Position numbers and translations under genes: made by a program. The notes below the pieces were generated by a model. The model saw only the letters and a list, made by a program, of their open reading frames with translations. It had not been told where the DNA came from and made no database searches. Below, in pieces: positions 7,599-15,476 of a DNA stretch of 64,000 bases (its first letter is position 1; each line of letters begins with the position of its first letter). Origin of the DNA: Oscillospiraceae bacterium (GTDB lineage: Bacteria; Bacillota; Clostridia; Oscillospirales; Acutalibacteraceae); the NCBI GenBank assembly GCA_015066625.1, contig SVOC01000013.1, positions 29,642 through 93,641 of the forward strand, in the 5' to 3' direction.

Positions 7599-8975
7599 AT
7601 GAATCAGAAAAAATTCAACTATGACTATTCAAAAACATTGTGGATGAAGATGTTTCTTGCAAAACCCGATTGGGAGAAAAAAACATCCGAGATTCTTATC
7701 ACTTTTGAACAGGCACTTGAAATAATCAGGATGATGGATAACATAACGCAGGGTATAAAAAAGATTGTTTACCTTGTCGGTTGGCAGGGACTCGGACATG
7801 ATGACTGTTACCCCGAAATGGAAGTTATTAATCCGTATCTCAAGCGAGACTGCGATGCTACGCCGAGAGACAGCTTTATGTGGCTTTTTGAAGAAGCTGA
7901 AAAATACAACACGGTAGTAAGTGTTCACGGTAACCTTGCCGACGAATATGATGCAAATCAATCACATCCCGAATTTGTTGAAGCAAGCGCAATAACAAAG
8001 TATCCCGACGGTACTCCGGCGGTTATTGAGGTTTTTTACGGCAGAAATGCATATAAAACATCATATAAGCAGTATTGGGAAAGCGGTCTTTTCAAAAAAT
8101 ATTTTGACCGATTCTGTGAGGTTATTCCTGTCAGAGAGGCGGGCACGGTTCATCTCGATAACTTCTGCATTGCGGAAAATTTCGGACCAAGAACAGAAAT
8201 GCATGAGCAGGATGAGGCAAGAAACAAGATGCTCGACTATATTATGAGCCTCGGAATTGACGTTACGAGTGAATATACTTACCGTGAAATGCCGTTACGC
8301 TCCGAGAGTAACCACCCCATAAGAAAGTATTACGAAAAATGCGGTGCTGAAATTATTGATACAGACTGGCGCGATGCACCTATCCGCACGCTGGGAAGAA
8401 TCCCTGCCGTCTGGTGGATGAGCAATATGACAATCGACGATTGCATCAATATTCAGGCCGGTGAATTCAGCGGATATCTCAACGTCGAGCCTTTGAGAAA
8501 TGTGTTTTACGGTACGGTACACGGCGAAGATATCTGGATGAACAACGGCATTGAAAAAGACGTATGGGTGCCGATGTTTATCAGGCAGTTCTGCACAATG
8601 CAGGTGCCGTATACATATCTTAACCGATATAAGAGGCTCAGCTATACGGGTAATGACAAAGAAGGTTATAAAGTGACTTTCTCTGACGGTGTTGAAACGT
8701 GCGGAAATGAACTTTCAATCACCAAGAACGGCATTGAACTGAAAAAAGGTTATGATGTTATTCTGCCGATAACGGAAGATAACAAAATCTTTATCGCATA
8801 TTCCGAAAACGGAAAAGACGGCGAGTGGAATGTTCCCGATGCTGAATTTGACAAAGCCAGGGTATATATCATCACCGCTGACGGCAATGAATATCTTTGC
8901 GACGTTGCGGTTGAAAACAAAAAATTTTCTCTTAACCTCAAAGCGGGTCAGGCTGTGGCTGTTATTGCAGAATAA
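7599..8975 (+). CDS. Glycoside hydrolase, GH101-like TIM barrel (tentative)
   Basis: This 458-residue protein has no signal peptide. The N-terminal two thirds read as a (beta/alpha)8 barrel: KKIVYLVGWQGLGHDDCYPE (residues 54-73) resembles the KGYGSEGHDSGHPD block of endo-alpha-N-acetylgalactosaminidases, followed by EKYNTVVSVHGNLADEYD, GTVHLDNFC (182-190) and GIDVTSEYTYRE. The last 100 residues look like a beta-sandwich domain. GH101 enzymes remove O-glycans from mucin-type proteins, but usual members are far larger and secreted. A short cytoplasmic form is therefore better called GH101-like. It leads an operon with a GDPD-like phosphodiesterase, a repeat protein and an MFS carrier, which suggests uptake and breakdown of a glycoside. 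Catalytic residues were not assigned. Confidence 0.5.
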   Translation: MNQKKFNYDYSKTLWMKMFLAKPDWEKKTSEILITFEQALEIIRMMDNITQGIKKIVYLVGWQGLGHDDCYPEMEVINPYLKRDCDATPRDSFMWLFEEAEKYNTVVSVHGNLADEYDANQSHPEFVEASAITKYPDGTPAVIEVFYGRNAYKTSYKQYWESGLFKKYFDRFCEVIPVREAGTVHLDNFCIAENFGPRTEMHEQDEARNKMLDYIMSLGIDVTSEYTYREMPLRSESNHPIRKYYEKCGAEIIDTDWRDAPIRTLGRIPAVWWMSNMTIDDCINIQAGEFSGYLNVEPLRNVFYGTVHGEDIWMNNGIEKDVWVPMFIRQFCTMQVPYTYLNRYKRLSYTGNDKEGYKVTFSDGVETCGNELSITKNGIELKKGYDVILPITEDNKIFIAYSENGKDGEWNVPDAEFDKARVYIITADGNEYLCDVAVENKKFSLNLKAGQAVAVIAE

Positions 8976-8991
8976 AAAGTAAGGAGTAAAA

Positions 8992-9834
8992 ATGATGAAA
9001 AAAGAATATTGCGGAATGCCGATGAGAATTGCACATACGGGTGTGACACAGTTTGCTCCTGAAAACACCCTGGAAGCATTCAGAAAAACTGCAGAACTCG
9101 GTTTTGAGGGCATTGAACTGGATATCCAACTGTGCGGAGACGGAGAAATAATTATAACTCATAACGGTAATATGGGTTATATGACTTTTGAAAAGCACCG
9201 TGACGTTCTACTGGATATGACAGCTGAGCAGATAAAGAAATTTGATATTCCTTATCGTAATGCACTTAAACTTAAATATCCTCCTTATCCGTGGACGGAG
9301 CATTTCGGTGGAAGACGTATGATCACACCGCCCGATTACGTTGAAGACAGAGTGACCCATCTGATAACCTTCCCCGAATTTGATGCATGGCTGTCAACTG
9401 TTGACTATGACCTCACCGTTGAGGTTGAATTCAAGTGCAAGGGTATGTGTCCCCGCATGGATGAAATTCTTGCAAAATCTGAAAACGTTTCAAAATACAT
9501 ATTCTTCTCAGGTGACTGGGAAGTGCTTGAAGAGATGCAGGAACATTACCGTAAAAACGGAAAGCCTGAGGGACTGCGTTTGGGTGCAAATATCCGTTTT
9601 ATAAATGAACAAACAATGGATTTCGTTAAACGCTCCGATCTTTGGGAAGTGGGTCTCAATAACGAAGCGTTCACTAAAGAGGACGTTGAAATGTTTGAGT
9701 CTATGGGGATCAAAGTGTTTTCAAATCTTGGCGATTATCCCGAGTGGTGGCAGCAGATATGCGATATGGGCATAGCGGGATTCAAAACCAACTATCCCGA
9801 TGCCTACACCGAATGGTGGTTAAGTACCTGCTAA
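8992..9834 (+). CDS. Glycerophosphodiester phosphodiesterase-like protein
   Basis: This 280-residue single-domain GDPD-like TIM barrel has the PENTLEAF block (23-30), FEGIELDIQLCGDG with the metal-binding pair E42 and D44, and H57 in the ITHNG loop. These are the positions GDPD enzymes use to hydrolyse glycerophosphodiesters to glycerol-3-phosphate and an alcohol. Two changes stand out. The usual AHRG is AHTG here (Arg replaced by Thr16), and the usual HD after the second strand is HN. The arginine normally contacts the phosphate, so the substrate may differ from a normal phosphodiester. Residues 90-120 form an unusual insert. It sits 16 bp after the GH101-like gene with AAGGAG as ribosome site. 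Confidence 0.75.
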   Translation: MMKKEYCGMPMRIAHTGVTQFAPENTLEAFRKTAELGFEGIELDIQLCGDGEIIITHNGNMGYMTFEKHRDVLLDMTAEQIKKFDIPYRNALKLKYPPYPWTEHFGGRRMITPPDYVEDRVTHLITFPEFDAWLSTVDYDLTVEVEFKCKGMCPRMDEILAKSENVSKYIFFSGDWEVLEEMQEHYRKNGKPEGLRLGANIRFINEQTMDFVKRSDLWEVGLNNEAFTKEDVEMFESMGIKVFSNLGDYPEWWQQICDMGIAGFKTNYPDAYTEWWLSTC

Positions 9835-9852
9835 AAAAGGAGGAATAGATGA

Positions 9853-10926
9853 ATGGCTGACAATATTACAATCAGCAAAACAGATTTGCTTTACGATCCG
9901 CTTTTTGACAAAAAACCGGACTTGAAAATGAAAGGCAAAAAAAACACGCTATTCAAGGTTTTATTTGTTATTATAATATCAATTTTTGTCGGTCTTTCTT
10001 TATTTTTCAGCTTTAATTCAATCAGTTCCGACAAATATACATACAAGGAAACAGATAACGGATATATCCTTTATCAGTTTGTCGGCAAGGAAGATGATAT
10101 AACATTGCACATTGATTATGTCAGAGATGAATCGGGCAATGCCAATCAGTCAAAACCTGTTACCGAAGTGCGCGAATTTTCAATGAGCTGTAATGAATAT
10201 GTGCGTTTTATATTTATCGGAAAAGATGTTTCAAAGCTTGAACCTCATTGCTTTTACTATACCAAAAACCTTATGGCGGTAATAGTTGATCCTGAAAATC
10301 AGAACTACGTTTCTGTTGACGGCGTTCTTTATTCGAAGGATATGAAAGAAATCATTCTCCATCCTATGAGAAATCATCAGTACAGAGCTGCACTCGGAGC
10401 AGGATGTGTTGCTCCTTCCGATGAAAAAACTGCCGAAGTATTTTTGAGTGAGTTTTCAAAAAAATACGGCGATGAAACAACAGCCGATGCCGAAGAATAC
10501 GGCAAGCAGTTTTCAAAGCATGCTTTCTATGTAATACCCGATTCGGTTTCAAAAATTGAGGATTCATGTTTCAGCGACTGCGAAGCACTGATATATGTTG
10601 ATATTCCTTCTTCAGTTAAAGAAATCGGTAACCTTGCTTTCTTCAAGTGTAAGGGTTTTGAAACGATTACAATACCCGACGGGGTTGAATCAATCGGTTC
10701 CGACGGATTTTCGTATTGCGAAAGAGTTACATATATTTATGTGCCCGAAAGCGTAAAGTTTATCGGACACCACGCCTTTTTCGGCAACCTGGGATGCGAA
10801 AAAATATATCTCGGTGCCGAAAATGAAGATATGATCGAATTTGGCGAAAACTGGCTTCCGAAACAAAGTACGACCTCTCTTAAAGACATAGAGGCGGTTT
10901 ATGGTCAGGAAAGGAGGGCAAGCTGA
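9853..10926 (+). CDS. Membrane-anchored BspA-type leucine-rich repeat protein
   Basis: This 357-residue protein has a short cytoplasmic tail (1-30), one transmembrane helix (about 33-54) and an outside part. That part ends in LRR_5/BspA-type repeats of about 23 residues: FYVIPDSVSKIEDSCFSDCEAL, VDIPSSVKEIGNLAFFKCKG, ITIPDGVESIGSDGFSYCER and VYVPESVKFIGHHAFFGN-like units. Such repeats typically mediate binding to host or microbial surfaces. A start at 9853 is preferred over ATG 9849 (three codons only); GGAGG lies 9 nt upstream. It is translationally coupled to the next gene (stop and start overlap by one base). A receptor or accessory role for the adjacent transporter is inference. Confidence 0.75.
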   Translation: MADNITISKTDLLYDPLFDKKPDLKMKGKKNTLFKVLFVIIISIFVGLSLFFSFNSISSDKYTYKETDNGYILYQFVGKEDDITLHIDYVRDESGNANQSKPVTEVREFSMSCNEYVRFIFIGKDVSKLEPHCFYYTKNLMAVIVDPENQNYVSVDGVLYSKDMKEIILHPMRNHQYRAALGAGCVAPSDEKTAEVFLSEFSKKYGDETTADAEEYGKQFSKHAFYVIPDSVSKIEDSCFSDCEALIYVDIPSSVKEIGNLAFFKCKGFETITIPDGVESIGSDGFSYCERVTYIYVPESVKFIGHHAFFGNLGCEKIYLGAENEDMIEFGENWLPKQSTTSLKDIEAVYGQERRAS

Positions 10927-12788
10927 TGGGCAACGGTAAAATGACAGCTTTATTTCAAAATGTAAAAAATCATTGGAATGAACCTGACAGAGAAAAAGGG
11001 AACTACGTTCCGTTCAAAGAGTATCTGACAGTATTCTTCGGAGTCGGAATGAATTACAGCATCAAATCTCCTCTTGAATATCTTGGCTTCAGTGCATCAT
11101 GTTTCCTCATAATGTATCATTACAAGCTTCCTTATCTTGCGTTTTCCGTCATTACTCTCATCGGACTTCCGCTGACCTATCTGTGGAATGTTCTTAACTG
11201 GTTCGTTAACGATAATCTCGGTATTCTTGAAAAGAAAACAGAGAGAAAACTTCTTGCTTTTTACGGCATAGTTTCACTTGCCGGATTATGTATGATACTG
11301 TTCGACTCCTCCGCGTTTCTTCCCTTGTCATTGGTTAAAGTTCTTAACGGAATAAACGGTGTAAGCGCAAGAAGTTTTCTTAAAATATTCGGCATACAGC
11401 TGTTTGTGAACGCATACGGCGGATTTCGTAATATTCTTTGGAGAAAGAAACTTGTTCCCAAATACGGAAGATATAAATATGTGCTGTTTTCAAATTTTGT
11501 CCAGAAGTCTGCTATGATAATCCTTATCGGTTGGCTTCCGATTTACAATGTAAAGCTTGTTGAAGACAGAATGTGGATGGCATATCTTCTGTTTATGGTA
11601 TATGATATGTTCCCGTTTGATAATGTTATTGAGCAGTGTACTCAGAATATTTCTCCCAACCCTCACGAAAGAATGCTTATAAGAACCTGGCCCGTAAAAC
11701 TTTCCCATTTCGTGAAAAATATATTTGATGTTATAATTCCGATTTTCGGAATTGCCTTCAGCGACATACGATTCTATAAGTTTGTTATTCCTGCAGTATT
11801 CATTCCCATGGGAGCGTTAACCCTGCTGAGTGTCAGAAATATTTCAGAGAGAATCCCTCAGCCTCCGCTTAAAAAAAAGCAGAAGATATCCTTATGGTAC
11901 GGAATTTCTCAGGTTATGAAAAACAAGTATAACTGGCTGAACACTATTTCCACACTGCTTGATTCGTTCGGTAACGGAATGATAAGCATAGTAAACGTTA
12001 TGTATTTCTTCTCGTTCCGAATGTATACCCAATGTGCAATTTACGGCTTGATGAAAACTTTGATGAGTTTCAGATCAACGCCTCTCAGCTTTGTTGCACC
12101 GTATTTTGTAAAGCGATTTTCATACAGAAGTCTGAAAATCATAAAGCTTGTAATATGCGCGGTCAGTGCCGTAGCAGAAATGCTGACGATTATGGCTTTT
12201 CCGACAAAACAGAATTTATGCGGTATTGTTATTTTTGCGTGTGAATTCTTCAAAGGTCTTGCAACTTCAATTCCCGATGTAGCCGACAGTGATATGGGTG
12301 TCAGAAAGAATGACTATCAGATGTATCTTTCCGGTGAGCGTCTTGAGAATTTCAGCGGAGTTTTTAACTGGATTATTTCTCCCGTTACAACATTTGTCAG
12401 CCTGATAATACCCGTAATCATTCTCAGAAACGGATTCAATTCAAACTGGGACGTTCTCTATATAGATTCTGCAAGATTCAACATTCTTGCAGTTCCGCTG
12501 ATATTTGACCTTGTCGGTTTCGTTATGATGATTGTTCCGTATCTGTTCTGGGATTTCAACAATCCGCAGCACGAATATGTCATGGAGGTTCTGAAACAAA
12601 GGGAAAAGCTTGCCCAAGAAGGTTATTTTCCTGCAGAATATGAGGGCGGACTTAGTTTTATTGAACCCGGCGAGCTTCATGCAGGAATTCCGGTTGATTC
12701 CGCCGCCATGATTGAAAAGCGGAATTCCCTTATCGCAAACATAGAGGGAACACTCAAAGAAGCAACGGCAGCAGAAGGAACAATTTAA
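10926..12788 (+). CDS. MFS/GPH-type transporter, large form
   Basis: This 620-residue polytopic membrane protein has about 12 hydrophobic segments, for example LGFSASCFLIMYHYKLPYLA, LVIPVVFIPMGALTLL-like and IPLIFDLVGFVMMIVPYLFW. The overall pattern (paired six-helix halves, FFSFRMYTQCAIYG, a SIPDVADSDMG loop and a charged C-tail) resembles the sugar-cation symporter (GPH) branch of the major facilitator superfamily. It is about 150 residues longer than usual, with an extra N-terminal region and an extended central part. Being last in an operon with a GH101-like hydrolase and a GDPD-like enzyme, it probably imports their glycoside substrate. Substrate and coupling ion cannot be read from the sequence. 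Confidence 0.65.
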   Translation: MGNGKMTALFQNVKNHWNEPDREKGNYVPFKEYLTVFFGVGMNYSIKSPLEYLGFSASCFLIMYHYKLPYLAFSVITLIGLPLTYLWNVLNWFVNDNLGILEKKTERKLLAFYGIVSLAGLCMILFDSSAFLPLSLVKVLNGINGVSARSFLKIFGIQLFVNAYGGFRNILWRKKLVPKYGRYKYVLFSNFVQKSAMIILIGWLPIYNVKLVEDRMWMAYLLFMVYDMFPFDNVIEQCTQNISPNPHERMLIRTWPVKLSHFVKNIFDVIIPIFGIAFSDIRFYKFVIPAVFIPMGALTLLSVRNISERIPQPPLKKKQKISLWYGISQVMKNKYNWLNTISTLLDSFGNGMISIVNVMYFFSFRMYTQCAIYGLMKTLMSFRSTPLSFVAPYFVKRFSYRSLKIIKLVICAVSAVAEMLTIMAFPTKQNLCGIVIFACEFFKGLATSIPDVADSDMGVRKNDYQMYLSGERLENFSGVFNWIISPVTTFVSLIIPVIILRNGFNSNWDVLYIDSARFNILAVPLIFDLVGFVMMIVPYLFWDFNNPQHEYVMEVLKQREKLAQEGYFPAEYEGGLSFIEPGELHAGIPVDSAAMIEKRNSLIANIEGTLKEATAAEGTI

Positions 12789-12866
12789 GGCTTTCAAAGG
12801 GCGAAAAAAGCGGATGAGAAAATCCGCATAATAAACTCAGTACATAATCTGATTCCCGTTATTATA

Positions 12867-12900
12867 AACCGTTTCACTTTTGTGAGGCGGTTTTCTTGTT
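12867..12900 (+). terminator. Rho-independent terminator of the transporter operon
   Basis: AACCGTTTCAC pairs with GTGAGGCGGTT (two G-U pairs) around a TTTT loop, followed by TTCTTGTT. A smaller hairpin (GCGGAT/ATCCGC, 12810-12827) lies upstream without a T-run. Confidence 0.75.
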
Positions 12901-13086
12901 CAAAACTTTCAAATTAATCAAAAAATTAACATTAATAAACCCTGAATGGATTGCAAAAATAATAAGGCAAACGCAAAAATGAAGAAAAGGGGTGTAAACG
13001 AAATGTCAAAGAACAATTCAGTAGTTCCTCAGGCAAGAGCTGCTCTTGATCAGTTCAAGATGGAAGCTGCAAGAGAAGTTGGCGTT
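12899..13086 (+). repeat. 188-bp direct repeat, right copy
   Basis: This is the partner of 7097-7284 (about 97% identical). It contains the upstream region, ribosome site and first 28 codons of the SASP gene at 13003. No convincing sigma-G promoter could be read in it, although expression in the forespore is expected for an SASP gene. Confidence 0.9.
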
Positions 13087-13257
13087 AACCTTAAGGAAGG
13101 TTATAACGGCGATCTCACTTCAAGAGAAGCAGGTTCAGTCGGCGGCCAGATGGTTAAGAATAAATGTCCCGTACGAACTATGAAATTTACCCGCAATTAC
13201 CGTTGGCTTGACGGACACAGCAAAGAGATTACATACGAAGTGGCTCTTGCGGTGTAA
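13003..13257 (+). pseudogene. Alpha/beta-type SASP gene interrupted after codon 52 by a recombinase element
   Basis: Residues 1-52 are a typical alpha/beta-type small acid-soluble spore protein: VVPQARAALDQFKMEAAREVGVNL, then LTSREAGSVGGQMVK. These proteins coat spore DNA and protect it from UV and are cleaved at germination near the EAAREVGV region. After K52 the family sequence (usually KKMIE-type) is replaced by 32 unrelated residues ending in ...ITYEVALAV. The expected tail, KMIEAYENGMK, is found in frame at the end of the recombinase ORF (18364-18397). Joining the two at the AAGAA core gives a 63-residue SASP of normal length. The start at 13003 is chosen by AGGGGTG upstream; an in-frame ATG at 12946 lacks homology. 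Confidence 0.85.
13156..13160 (+). other. Left attachment site core (attL)
   Basis: SASP sequence (CAGATGGTT) leads into AAGAA and then into element sequence (TAAATGTCCC). The same AAGAA with the same codon phase occurs at 18359-18363. A 2-bp crossover inside it is expected for a serine recombinase. Confidence 0.7.
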
Positions 13258-13305
13258 GCCTTATATATCAACGGATTTGACAGTTTAATAAGGAAGGAAT
13301 TATCT

Positions 13306-13563
13306 ATGACAAATCGAATCAAAACCTGTGAATTCAACATCGACACCGCCTGCGTAGAAGTCAAACTTATTGACGGTTCTATGGTATCAATCGACTGCGA
13401 TGCAGTTGAGAATGAATATGCTGATAATATGTATGAGGTATCTGAACTTGATTATCTTATCTACAACGAACCTATGAGCTATGTCAGATTACTGCTCAGC
13501 GGTAAGATGAAAGAATATCTGCGAAATAGTACAGATTACACTCCGTTATCGGATATGAGATAA
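13306..13563 (+). CDS. Small conserved element protein (DUF6061-like)
   Basis: This 85-residue acidic protein has the pattern CxFNxxxxCVEVKLxDGSMVSIDCDAVENEYADNMYEVSELDYLIYNEP. From memory this resembles small DUF6061-type proteins common on clostridial integrative elements; that assignment is tentative. It has no transmembrane segment or recognised catalytic motif. AAGGAAGGAATT gives a good ribosome site. Its last codons (LSDMR and stop) form the left copy of a 22-bp direct repeat, so the sequence beyond its stop was displaced by the nested HTH/HipA-like module. Function unknown. Confidence 0.6.
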   Translation: MTNRIKTCEFNIDTACVEVKLIDGSMVSIDCDAVENEYADNMYEVSELDYLIYNEPMSYVRLLLSGKMKEYLRNSTDYTPLSDMR

Positions 13564-13566
13564 CAA
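13545..13566 (+). repeat. 22-bp direct repeat, left copy
   Basis: The repeat begins GTTATCGG and ends GATAACAA, and is identical to 15168-15189. It spans the stop codon of the 85-residue protein. The pair flanks the HTH/HipA-like module as if duplicated on its insertion. Confidence 0.8.
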
Positions 13567-13567
13567 T

Positions 13568-13618
13568 AAGAGCTATATCAGCTGATTTGATTAGCTGTAT
13601 AGCTCTTGATTTTTTCAG
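13568..13618 (+). terminator. Rho-independent terminator
   Basis: AAGAGCTATA-T-CAGCT pairs with AGCTG-TATAGCTCTT around a short loop, followed by GATTTTTTC. The long stem (about 16 bp with one bulge) separates the 85-residue gene from the promoter of the HTH gene. Confidence 0.8.
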
Positions 13619-13666
13619 AAGTTCTTACTTATTATCTTGCTTATTATCTTACTCTCAAAAGAGCTG

Positions 13667-13708
13667 ACAAATCTGTATATTGACAATTTGTTTGCTTCAT
13701 AATATAAT
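13667..13708 (+). promoter_or_regulatory. Consensus promoter with overlapping inverted repeat for the HTH/HipA-like pair
   Basis: A perfect TTGACA (13680-13685), a 17-bp spacer and a perfect TATAAT (13703-13708). ACAAAT (13667-13672) and ATTTGT (13686-13691) form an inverted repeat across the -35 box, a likely operator for the HTH protein made from this promoter. The operator part is inference. Confidence 0.65.
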
Positions 13709-13753
13709 AAGCGTAAAGAAATGATTATTTACACTATATTGTGAGGTGAGATT

Positions 13754-14314
13754 ATGGCAACGGATTACCGCAAGCTTTGCATTGAACTTTTTGGAACAGA
13801 CAATGTTGCAGAGCTTCGCAAAATTGCAGGCAAGCAAAAAATAGGTCGGAAGAAAGCCTTGAACGATACCGACATTCAGAAAATAATTGAAATGCAGCAG
13901 CAGGGAATAACAACTCAGGAGATTGCAGAAAGCTTCGGTGTCAGCCGTCAGACAATCTCAAAATATCTCAACGCATTCCCCAAGGGCAACTACACAATGC
14001 GTATGAATTATATGTTCCGTCAGAAAGTCTGCACGGAAATCTACGTTGATTTCCTCAACGAAAAGATTTCAATAATAAATCGCACAAACGATATTCTCCG
14101 CCGTGCATTCGGTGTTATCGAAAATCCGACGTGGGAAGATTTTCAGTATTTCCTGCGAGAAAGATGTTTCCCCGAAGAGCGAGGAAACAAAAAAGAAATC
14201 CTCAATTATCTCGGCATTGACCACTTTGACCCGCTTCAGATTGTTGAGGCTACGAAAGGCCGAATGGCAGAGGATAACCAATATATCAACTTTGTTTATG
14301 AAAGCAGGTGTTGA
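13754..14314 (+). CDS. HTH DNA-binding protein paired with a HipA-like kinase
   Basis: This 186-residue protein has a resolvase/Hin-type helix-turn-helix at about residues 38-73 (DTDIQKIIEMQQQGITTQEIAESFGVSRQTISKYL). A conserved-looking C-terminal region follows (WEDFQYFLRERCFPEERGNKKEILNYLGI...), which may contact the kinase or be its substrate. GTGAGGTGAG gives the ribosome site. The next gene starts 4 bp after its stop, so the two form one module, analogous in layout to hipBA although the HTH is not of the HipB/Xre class. Autoregulation through the inverted repeat at the promoter is likely. Confidence 0.65.
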   Translation: MATDYRKLCIELFGTDNVAELRKIAGKQKIGRKKALNDTDIQKIIEMQQQGITTQEIAESFGVSRQTISKYLNAFPKGNYTMRMNYMFRQKVCTEIYVDFLNEKISIINRTNDILRRAFGVIENPTWEDFQYFLRERCFPEERGNKKEILNYLGIDHFDPLQIVEATKGRMAEDNQYINFVYESRC

Positions 14315-14317
14315 TTT

Positions 14318-15130
14318 ATGAACAACAAAGTAATCAATACTAAACCTATGAAGATGATTACGGATTCATCTTCAAAAGGGAATCAGCCTAAATGGCTTGC
14401 AGACGGCTTATGGTATAAAGCAGACCATATGGGATATGAAGGTATGAGTGAAATTGTTATTTCAAAGCTTCTTGCAAAAACAAATATCCGTAATTTTGTA
14501 ACTTATCTTCCTACCTTTATTGAATACGAAGGCAAAAAACTTGTCGGTTGTTACTCCGAAAATTTCAAGAAGGATAATGAAACAATTTACACACTCGAAA
14601 AACTTTTCAGAGCATATACAGGTCAGTCTCTGGCAAAGGCATTGCTTGACTATCCCGAAGTGAAAGACAGGATAAAGTTCACCGTTGATTTCATCGAAGA
14701 ACACACCAACCTTGAAAACGTTGGTACTTATCTGACGGCAATGCTTGAACTTGATGCGTTTTTCCTCAATGAGGACAGACACACAAATAACATCGCATTC
14801 ATCAGAAACGATGACACGGAAGAATTCAGCTTCTGCCCCTATTTTGATTTCGGACTTTCACTTTTATCCGATACAAACGACTATCCGATTGATGTGGATA
14901 TTTATGATTGTATTTCAAAAGTAAAAGCAAAACCGTTTGATGCAGATTTCGACCTTCAGATGGATTCTGCAGAAGAACTCTACGGCATTCAGCTTACAAT
15001 CGGGTTTACGGAAAACGATATTATAAATTCTGTTGAAGAATGCAAGGAATACTATGATGAAGCAGTCCGTAACCGAGTGAAAAATATTCTGTTTGCAAGA
15101 AGAAACAAGTTTAAATATCTGATAAAATAA
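14318..15130 (+). CDS. HipA-like protein kinase
   Basis: This 270-residue protein has HipA/CtkA-type kinase motifs. Lys35 lies in LWYKAD (candidate ATP-binding lysine). The catalytic loop is FFLNEDRHTNNIAFI with Asp153 and Asn157/158, and the metal-binding loop is YFDFGLSLL (DFG at 177-179). HipA kinases phosphorylate proteins such as glutamyl-tRNA synthetase and cause dormancy. This shorter form lacks the N-terminal HipA subdomain, as CtkA-type kinases do. It is coupled to an HTH gene inside an integrated element, so a toxin-antitoxin or stability function for the element is plausible. The target is unknown. Confidence 0.7.
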   Translation: MNNKVINTKPMKMITDSSSKGNQPKWLADGLWYKADHMGYEGMSEIVISKLLAKTNIRNFVTYLPTFIEYEGKKLVGCYSENFKKDNETIYTLEKLFRAYTGQSLAKALLDYPEVKDRIKFTVDFIEEHTNLENVGTYLTAMLELDAFFLNEDRHTNNIAFIRNDDTEEFSFCPYFDFGLSLLSDTNDYPIDVDIYDCISKVKAKPFDADFDLQMDSAEELYGIQLTIGFTENDIINSVEECKEYYDEAVRNRVKNILFARRNKFKYLIK

Positions 15131-15132
15131 AC

Positions 15133-15167
15133 TTCAGAACTTTCAAATTTTATCAAAAATTAATATT
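15133..15167 (+). repeat. Degenerate third copy of an AT-rich motif found upstream of the SASP genes
   Basis: TTCAGAACTTTCAAATT...ATCAAAAATTAATATT resembles the first 35 bp of the 188-bp repeats (7097, 12899), with a few substitutions and one deletion. It lies between the HipA-like stop and the right 22-bp repeat. Confidence 0.5.
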
Positions 15168-15189
15168 GTTATCGGATATGAGATAACAA
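15168..15189 (+). repeat. 22-bp direct repeat, right copy
   Basis: Identical to 13545-13566. Removing everything between the two copies would place the 85-residue gene directly in front of the remnant at 15182-15472. Confidence 0.8.
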
Positions 15190-15472
15190 CAACGGGAGCT
15201 ATGAAAAAGAGAATATACTTCTCTCAAATGCCGATGAAGATTTCTGGTCTGTTTATATCAATTCCAAACCGCTTAAAAGGCGTTTTGCAGAGTTTGACAG
15301 AAAGAATCACGGTGTGCTCCGTCACATACGCACAGACCAATACGGCGGAGAGCTTTATGAAGTACCGAAATCAAGCATTGCAATAAAACTTATTCCGCCA
15401 AGGACAAAAGAACAGACGGAAAAGGCAAAAGCTCACGCTGAAAAAGTCGGTCTCGGAAAGAAAGACGGGTGA
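15182..15472 (+). pseudogene. Remnant of a small element gene lacking its start
   Basis: An open frame of about 96 codons reads NNGSYEKENILLSNADEDFW, then SVYINSKPLKRRFAEFDRK, TDQYGGELYEVPKSSIAIKL and PPRTKEQTEKAKAHAEKVG. The last parts look conserved: similar short proteins with a C-terminal (I/V)PPRxxTEEQ-type tail occur on clostridial elements. No ATG or other good start with a ribosome site lies in frame before the conserved part. The HTH/HipA-like insertion just upstream probably removed or displaced the start. An overlapping ATG-started frame (15201-15386) shows no family resemblance. It ends a few bases before the RepA gene. Confidence 0.55.
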
Positions 15473-15476
15473 TTCA

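Noticed and set aside
12946..13002. N-terminal extension of the SASP from ATG 12946
   Set aside because: It lacks SASP homology and lies before the good ribosome site; the same extension is present in the truncated copy as non-coding repeat.
15201..15386. ATG-started ORF overlapping the remnant
   Set aside because: The other frame (15182-15472) carries the conserved-looking protein; this one has no family resemblance.
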